This document shows, one piece after another, positions 7,389-10,918 of a DNA stretch of 10,918 bases. Positions within the stretch are counted from its first letter, which is position 1. Every line of letters starts with the position of its first letter. The notes under the pieces are model-generated. The model ran no database searches. It was given only the letters and a program-made list of their open reading frames with translations, and had not been told where the DNA came from. The translations under genes and the position numbers were made by a program. The stretch is from positions 1 through 10,918 of the forward strand of contig JAFYMZ010000069.1 in NCBI GenBank assembly GCA_017548175.1. Reading direction: 5' to 3'. The stretch is from Clostridia bacterium (GTDB lineage: Bacteria; Bacillota_A; Clostridia; Oscillospirales; Butyricicoccaceae).

Positions 7389-7419
7389 AAAAATGGCACG
7401 CCGCAGGGCGTGCCATTTT
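7389..7419 (-). terminator. Intrinsic terminator after rplL
   Basis: AAAATGGCACGCC (7390-7402) and GGCGTGCCATTTT (7407-7419) form a perfect 13-bp stem with a GCAG loop. On the minus strand the stem runs into TTTTTGC. It lies 27 bases after the rplL stop, where many bacteria read on into rpoB. It probably ends most rplJ-rplL transcripts. Confidence 0.9.
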
Positions 7420-7445
7420 CTGTTTCGACAAAATGCCGGATTAAC

Positions 7446-7826
7446 TTACTTAATCTCGACCTTAGCGCCGGCTTCTTCCAGCTTAGCCTTGATGGACTCA
7501 GCCTCTTCCTTGGAGACCTTCTCCTTGACAGCCTTGGGAGCGCCATCGACGACTTCCTTAGCTTCCTTCAGGCCCAGGCCAGCGACTTCGCGGACGACCT
7601 TGATGACAGCGATCTTGTTAGCGCCGACTTCAGCCAGAACGACGTCGAACTCGGTCTGCTCCTCGACAGCAGCCTCAGCGGCAGCAGCGGGGCCAGCCAT
7701 CATAGCGACGGGAGCGGCAGCGGAAACGCCAAATTCTTCTTCCAGAGCCTTGACCAGCTCGCTCAGTTCCAGAACGGTCAGCTCCTTAACTTCTTCAACC
7801 AGCTTAACGATTTTCTCAGTAGCCAT
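7446..7826 (-). CDS. rplL: Ribosomal protein L7/L12 (bL12)
   Basis: A complete protein of 126 residues, the usual bacterial length. It forms the flexible stalk of the large subunit that recruits translational GTPases. Seen: the N-terminal dimerisation and L10-binding helices ([30 protein letters not shown], residues 5-34), an Ala-rich hinge (about 35-57), and the C-terminal factor-binding domain [38 protein letters not shown] with the conserved Lys residues. GGAGG precedes the ATG. It follows rplJ by 28 bases and shares its promoter and attenuator. A strong terminator follows, and rpoB is not next. Confidence 0.98.
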   Translation of the reverse strand: MATEKIVKLVEEVKELTVLELSELVKALEEEFGVSAAAPVAMMAGPAAAAEAAVEEQTEFDVVLAEVGANKIAVIKVVREVAGLGLKEAKEVVDGAPKAVKEKVSKEEAESIKAKLEEAGAKVEIK

Positions 7827-7854
7827 TGTTAGTTACCTCCAATAATTTGATGAG

Positions 7855-8400
7855 TTATTCTGCTGCAGCTTCTGCGGCAGCTTCTTCTGCGGGAGCCTCA
7901 GCAGGGGCGCCCTTCTGCTCGGCGATTGCCTTGATGGCGCGAGCCAGGGATGCGATGGGGGCGTTCATGGTGCCCAGGACCATTGCCAGCAGGATCTCCT
8001 TGCTGGGCAGTTCAGCCAGCTGCTGAACAGTTGCTACGTCGACAACCTTGCCATCGACAAAGCCAGCCTTGATTTCGAAGGTCTTGCTTTTCTTGGCAAA
8101 AGCGCCGATGAGTTTTGCAGGCATGACGGCGTCATCCATGCTGATTGCCAGAGCGGTGGTACCGTTCAGGTAAGCATCCAGCTCACCGTAACCGGCTTCC
8201 TGAGCAGCGAAACGGGTCAGAGTGTTCTTAACGACAGAATACTCGACGTTGTTCTTTCTCAGCTCTGCACGCAGCTTGGTATCGTCCTCGACGGTAATGC
8301 CCTTATAGTCAACCAGAACACCGGATGCGGCGTTCTTCAGCTTTTCGGTCAGTTCGGCGACGACGGCCTTCTTCTCTGCCAAAACCTTTGCGTTCGGCAT
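7855..8400 (-). CDS. rplJ: Ribosomal protein L10 (uL10)
   Basis: A complete protein of 181 residues. It anchors L7/L12 dimers at the base of the stalk and binds 23S rRNA. Seen: an N-terminal RNA-binding domain with VLVDYKGITVEDDTKLRAELRKNNVEYSVVKNTLTRFA (27-64), which is the L10 signature, then a C-terminal helical part that binds L12, ending in a tail rich in Ala, Pro and Glu (about 164-181). The start at 8400 has GGAGGTG upstream. Expression is controlled by the leader at 8401-8563, which carries an L10-binding structure and an attenuator. It is the first gene of an rplJ-rplL transcript. Confidence 0.97.
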   Translation of the reverse strand: MPNAKVLAEKKAVVAELTEKLKNAASGVLVDYKGITVEDDTKLRAELRKNNVEYSVVKNTLTRFAAQEAGYGELDAYLNGTTALAISMDDAVMPAKLIGAFAKKSKTFEIKAGFVDGKVVDVATVQQLAELPSKEILLAMVLGTMNAPIASLARAIKAIAEQKGAPAEAPAEEAAAEAAAE

Positions 8401-8563
8401 GCGTGTTTCACCTCCGTGTAAAATCGTTTCTTTTCAGAAACATGAAAAAGTACCCTCAAGTCCATGGACATGAGGGTACGGTAATGAATCTAATTCATCG
8501 CCTGGTTCCTCGGTAGGACGGTTATGCACCGTTTACTGTCTCCTACTGTCTCTGGAATGAGCA
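8401..8563 (-). promoter_or_regulatory. L10 leader: autoregulatory mRNA element of rplJ-rplL
   Basis: The transcribed leader of about 160 bases holds the conserved L10 site at 8504-8555. AGAGACAGTAGGAGACAG and TCCTACCGAGGAACC flank a stem GTAGGA/TCCTAC (8546-8541 with 8518-8513), an asymmetric purine-rich internal loop of kink-turn type, and an upper stem CGGT/ACCG with loop GCATA. Known: the L10-(L12)4 complex binds this element, and in Bacillus subtilis it promotes transcription attenuation. Downstream are a small hairpin (ATGAAT-CTA-ATTCAT, 8484-8498) and then the terminator hairpin at 8450-8479. Confidence 0.88.
8445..8479 (-). terminator. Attenuator (leader terminator) upstream of rplJ
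   Basis: GTACCCTCA (8450-8458) and TGAGGGTAC (8471-8479) form a 9-bp stem, extended past a T-T mismatch by the palindrome GTCCATGGAC. On the minus strand TTTTT follows (8449-8445). It stands between the L10-binding structure and the rplJ ribosome-binding site, so it can terminate the transcript before the gene. Confidence 0.88.
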
Positions 8564-8569
8564 TTAATT

Positions 8570-8598
8570 ATTATATCAACAAGAACCAGACTTGTCAA
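8570..8598 (-). promoter_or_regulatory. Consensus promoter for rplJ-rplL
   Basis: TTGACA (8598-8593), a spacer of exactly 17 bases, and TATAAT (8575-8570) match the sigma-70/SigA consensus at all twelve positions, with TGA before the -10 box as an extended -10. It begins 18 bases after the rplA stop. Transcription should start near 8563. Confidence 0.93.
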
Positions 8599-8615
8599 TA
8601 GATTTTTAGAAAAAA

Positions 8616-9332
8616 TTACTCAGCCTTGTGCTGACCCAGATCAGCCAGCTTAGCGGGGTTGATCTTGACGCCGGGGCCCATGGTAGAAGCGATAACGCAG
8701 CTACGGACATACTGGCCCTTAGCAGCGGCAGGCTTAGCCTTGATGATAGCGCCCATCAGGGTCTCGAAGTTCTCCTGCAGCTTCTCGACGCCGAAGGAAA
8801 CCTTGCCCAGGGGGCAGTGGATGATGTTGGTCTTGTCCAAACGGTACTCGATACGGCCGGCCTTAGAATCCTTGATGGCCTGAGCAACGTTCATGGTAAC
8901 AGTACCAGCCTTGGGGTTGGGCATCAGGCCCTTGGGACCCAGGATCTTACCCAGACGGCCGACCACACCCATCATGTCGGGAGTAGCGATAACGACTTCG
9001 TAATCGAAGAAGTTTTCCTTCTGGATCTTTTCAACCATGTCCATCTCGCCAACGTAGTCAGCACCGGCTGCACGAGCTTCGTCAGCCTTAGCGCCCTTAG
9101 CGAAAACCAGGACACGGATCTTCTTGCCGGTACCGTGAGGCAGGACGATCGCACCACGAACCTGCTGGTCAGCGTGACGGGAGTCAACACCCAGCTTTAC
9201 GTGCAGCTCGACGGTCTCGTCAAACTTAGCCTTAGCGGTCTTCAGCATGGTATCGAAAGCTTCGCTGAGATCGTACAGCTTTGCACGCTCGACCAGCTTT
9301 GCGCTCTCTACATAATTCTTACCTTTGCGCAT
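8616..9332 (-). CDS. rplA: Ribosomal protein L1 (uL1)
   Basis: A complete protein of 238 residues, typical for bacteria. It forms the mobile L1 stalk at the E site and, in many bacteria, represses its own operon by binding mRNA. Seen: the N-terminal [20 protein letters not shown], the [27 protein letters not shown] region (about 44-70), and the L1 signature ending in [20 protein letters not shown]. The start at 9332 has AAGGAGG 11 bases upstream; an earlier in-frame ATG at 9419 would swallow the regulatory region and is unlikely. It lies 120 bases downstream of rplK, in whose gap a promoter candidate and an L1-site mimic are seen. Confidence 0.97.
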   Translation of the reverse strand: MRKGKNYVESAKLVERAKLYDLSEAFDTMLKTAKAKFDETVELHVKLGVDSRHADQQVRGAIVLPHGTGKKIRVLVFAKGAKADEARAAGADYVGEMDMVEKIQKENFFDYEVVIATPDMMGVVGRLGKILGPKGLMPNPKAGTVTMNVAQAIKDSKAGRIEYRLDKTNIIHCPLGKVSFGVEKLQENFETLMGAIIKAKPAAAKGQYVRSCVIASTMGPGVKINPAKLADLGQHKAE

Positions 9333-9353
9333 GTTGTTTATTTCCTCCTTATA

Positions 9354-9382
9354 GTGGTTGTTCGGACCTTTGGTCCTCCCAC
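9354..9382 (-). promoter_or_regulatory. Putative L1-binding mRNA element upstream of rplA
   Basis: GTGG (9382-9379), GA, a hairpin GGACC-AAA-GGTCC (9376-9364), linker GAACAA, and CCAC (9357-9354) that can pair with GTGG. The layout copies the L1-binding part of 23S rRNA, where GGUGGGAG and ACCACC enclose the L1-contacting loops. It ends 3 bases before the rplA AAGGAGG, so bound L1 could block translation. A twin lies upstream of rplK. Confidence 0.6.
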
Positions 9383-9420
9383 ATTGCGGCTCTAAACTCG
9401 CCGCACTTTCAAATTGCAAA

Positions 9421-9448
9421 ATTATACCTGAGTGATCGGGTACGTTAA
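9421..9448 (-). promoter_or_regulatory. Possible internal promoter for rplA
   Basis: A perfect TATAAT (9426-9421) has TTAACG (9448-9443) 16 bases upstream on the minus strand. It lies just after the rplK stop. The -35 box matches the consensus at only four of six positions, so this is a candidate only. A transcript from here would carry a hairpin (TGCGGC/GCCGCA, 9405-9385) and the L1-like site. Confidence 0.45.
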
Positions 9449-9452
9449 GAAA

Positions 9453-9878
9453 TTACTCCTTAACGACAACGCCCATGCTGCGGGCAGTGCCGGCGATCAT
9501 GCTCATGGCAGCTTCCACGCTGGCAGCGTTCAGGTCGGGCATCTTCTGCTCGGCGATGGCGCGAACGTCTTCGATGCTGATCTCAGCGACCTTGGTCTTG
9601 TTGGGGACGCCGGAACCGCTCTTGATGTTGCAAGCCTTCTTGATCAGAACGGCTGCGGGGGGAGTCTTCGTGATGAAAGAGAAGGAACGGTCAGCGTAAA
9701 CAGTGATAACAACGGGGATGATCAGATCGCCCATGTTCTTGGTACGCTCGTTGAATTCCTTGGTGAACTGCATGATGTTAACACCGTGCTGGCCCAGAGC
9801 GGGACCAACAGGGGGAGCGGGGGTTGCTCGACCTGCGGGAATCTGCAGCTTAATCAAACCTACTACCTTTTGTGCCAC
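9453..9878 (-). CDS. rplK: Ribosomal protein L11 (uL11)
   Basis: A complete protein of 141 residues, the normal length. It binds the GTPase-associated region of 23S rRNA at the stalk base. Seen: the N-terminal [29 protein letters not shown] (10-38), which is the classic L11 signature with its Pro-rich linker, and the C-terminal rRNA-binding domain with [11 protein letters not shown] (72-82) and [12 protein letters not shown]. The start codon is GTG at 9878, not ATG: the next codons read AQKVVG as in other L11 proteins, and AGGAGG lies about 9 bases upstream. It follows nusG by 84 bases, a gap containing an L1-site mimic. Confidence 0.97.
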   Translation of the reverse strand: MAQKVVGLIKLQIPAGRATPAPPVGPALGQHGVNIMQFTKEFNERTKNMGDLIIPVVITVYADRSFSFITKTPPAAVLIKKACNIKSGSGVPNKTKVAEISIEDVRAIAEQKMPDLNAASVEAAMSMIAGTARSMGVVVKE

Positions 9879-9902
9879 TTTCGTGCACCTCCTAATAATA
9901 AT

Positions 9903-9932
9903 GTGGTAAAAATGAGCTTACGCTCTCCCACC
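9903..9932 (-). promoter_or_regulatory. Putative L1-binding mRNA element upstream of rplK
   Basis: GGTGG (9932-9928), GA, a hairpin GAGC-GTAA-GCTC (9925-9914) with a GNRA-type loop, an A/T linker (9913-9907), and CCAC (9906-9903) that can pair with GTGG. GGTGGGAG and TACCAC both resemble the L1-binding region of 23S rRNA. The element ends about 9 bases before the AGGAGG of rplK. Known: L1 represses the rplK-rplA operon in many bacteria. Confidence 0.65.
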
Positions 9933-9962
9933 GACGCGGGGGTTTCGGGGTTGGCTTTTGCC

Positions 9963-10490
9963 TTATTGTTCCAGTGCGGCAACCTGGCCGAACTGAAGTT
10001 CCACCGGGGTTTCCCGGCCGAACATAGAGACAGTCACCTTGACGGTCTTGGTTGCAACGTCGATCTCGTCGACCTTGCCGATAAAGCCGTCCAGAGGACC
10101 ATCGGTGACCTTGACGCTGTCGCCCACCTGGTAAGAAAGCTTGGTCTCTGCCAGCTTTTCCACACCCATGGATGCGACTTCTTCATCGGTCAGCGGCACC
10201 GGCTTGGAGCCGGGTCCTACGAAACTGGTAACGCCGCGGGTGTTCCGCACAACATACCAGCTTTCGTCGGTCATGACCATCTTGATCAGGACATAACCGG
10301 GGAACATTTTACGTTCCACTTCTTTGGGGCCATTGTCCCGGATCTCCGTCACGGTCTCGAGGGGAACGCGGATATCCAGGATGATGTCCTGCAGACTTCT
10401 GTTCTCTACAGTCTTCTGGATGGTTGCGGCTACTTTGTTTTCATAGCCGGAGTACGTGTGCACCACATACCATTTCGCGCTTTCCGCCAT
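9963..10490 (-). CDS. nusG: Transcription termination/antitermination factor NusG
   Basis: A complete protein of 175 residues. It binds RNA polymerase and modulates pausing, termination and coupling to the ribosome. Seen: the NGN domain opening with KWYVVHTYSGYENKVAATI (6-24) and containing the NusG signature ERKMFPGYVLIKM (59-71) and VVRNTRGVTSFVGP (80-93), then the KOW domain (about 121-175) with VGDSVKVTDGPLDGFIGKVDEID. The start at 10490 has AAGGAGG 6 bases upstream, overlapping the end of secE; the genes are 11 bases apart. The extended frame further upstream lies inside secE and is rejected. Confidence 0.97.
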   Translation of the reverse strand: MAESAKWYVVHTYSGYENKVAATIQKTVENRSLQDIILDIRVPLETVTEIRDNGPKEVERKMFPGYVLIKMVMTDESWYVVRNTRGVTSFVGPGSKPVPLTDEEVASMGVEKLAETKLSYQVGDSVKVTDGPLDGFIGKVDEIDVATKTVKVTVSMFGRETPVELQFGQVAALEQ

Positions 10491-10501
10491 GTCAGACCTC
10501 C

Positions 10502-10795
10502 TTAGGATACCAGACGTGCGATCAGGTCGCGAACACTGCCGAAGACAACGTCCAGGATAGTAACCAGGACGCAGACTGCGACGGCCACAACGATGACCAC
10601 GATGGTGTTCTTGACAACCTGCTTGCCATTGGGCCAAACGACCTTCTTGGCTTCGCTCTTCAGTTCACGGAACCACTTTGCAACACGGCTGAACAAGCCG
10701 GGCTTCTTGTGGTCCTTCTGAACCTTTTCGCTCTTCTTGGGCTGTACGGCCTCTGCCTGAACAGAAGTGTCAACAGCCTTGTTCTCTTCTGCCAT
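10502..10795 (-). CDS. secE: Preprotein translocase subunit SecE
   Basis: A complete protein of 97 residues. It is part of the SecYEG protein-export channel in the inner membrane. Seen: a charged cytoplasmic N-terminus rich in Lys and Glu (1-37), the conserved amphipathic region FSRVAKWFRELKSEAKKVVWPNGKQV (35-60) with the SecE hallmark VVWP, and one membrane helix (about 63-83, IVVIVVAVAVCVLVTILDVVF). Single-helix SecE proteins are usual in Gram-positive bacteria; the N-terminal extension is somewhat long. AGAGGTG precedes the ATG. It sits between rpmG and nusG, the standard order. Confidence 0.96.
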   Translation of the reverse strand: MAEENKAVDTSVQAEAVQPKKSEKVQKDHKKPGLFSRVAKWFRELKSEAKKVVWPNGKQVVKNTIVVIVVAVAVCVLVTILDVVFGSVRDLIARLVS

Positions 10796-10811
10796 CAGTG
10801 CACCTCTTTCC

Positions 10812-10918
10812 TTACTTGGTTTCTCTGTGTAAGGTGTGCTTTCTGCAGAAAGGACAGTACTTGTTCATTTCAAGACGGTCAGGCGTGTTCTTCTTGTTCT
10901 TGGCCGTGTTGTAATTTC
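10812..10918 (-). CDS. rpmG: Ribosomal protein L33 (bL33), 5' part outside the window
   Basis: The last 34 residues and the stop at 10812 are visible; about 15 N-terminal residues lie beyond the right edge. Seen: [20 protein letters not shown] followed by [14 protein letters not shown], the typical L33 ending. CPFC is one of the two zinc-binding CxxC pairs of the C+ type; the first pair would be in the missing part. It lies 16 bases before secE, as in the usual rpmG-secE-nusG order. Confidence 0.94.
   Translation of the reverse strand, partial: NYNTAKNKKNTPDRLEMNKYCPFCRKHTLHRETK

Noticed and set aside
9385..9405. Hairpin TGCGGC/GCCGCA as a terminator between rplK and rplA
   Set aside because: The stem is only 6 bp with a 9-base loop and no T run follows; it is more likely part of the rplA leader.
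9432..10505. A 357-codon plus-strand open frame opposite rplK and nusG
   Set aside because: It crosses two conserved genes and their regulatory gap on the other strand, so it is a composition artefact.

Overview
This window is an ordinary chromosomal core-gene region from a moderately GC-rich Gram-positive anaerobe. The best guess is a clostridial gut Firmicute of the Oscillospiraceae/Ruminococcaceae type. The reasons are the ribosome-binding sites of the AGGAGG type, the DUF1934-argS pair also known from Bacillus, the Firmicutes-type L10 leader and attenuator, and a chromosomal TetM-like GTPase with a long C-terminal extension. The genus is not proven. I found no transposase, phage gene, CRISPR array, rRNA or tRNA.

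Layout, left to right. (1) 1-2830, minus strand: a two-gene operon with a good promoter at 2798-2826. It encodes a PIG-L/LmbE-type deacetylase and then an EF-G/TetM-like translational GTPase that runs off the left edge. (2) 2825-6077, minus strand: DUF1934 - argS - (hairpin terminator) - ruvX - GNAT acetyltransferase - terminator. The promoter candidate lies just upstream of DUF1934. (3) 6155-7158, plus strand: the only plus-strand gene, a YitT/DUF2179 membrane protein, with its own promoter divergent from group 2 and a strong terminator. (4) 7162-10918, minus strand: the conserved cluster rpmG(partial)-secE-nusG-rplK-rplA-rplJ-rplL, followed by a terminator and a small protein of unknown function. 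rpoB does not follow rplL.

The richest regulation is in the ribosomal cluster. The rplJ-rplL pair has a consensus promoter (TTGACA, 17 bp, TATAAT), a recognisable L10-binding leader and an intrinsic attenuator. A similarly shaped element (GTGG-GA-hairpin-linker-CCAC) sits just upstream of the ribosome-binding sites of both rplK and rplA. It imitates the L1-binding part of 23S rRNA, which suggests that L1 represses both genes separately. I did not find a clearly new biological system. The items most worth checking are the duplicated L1 sites, the TetM-like GTPase lacking the usual resistance loop, and the small gene occupying the place after rplL.
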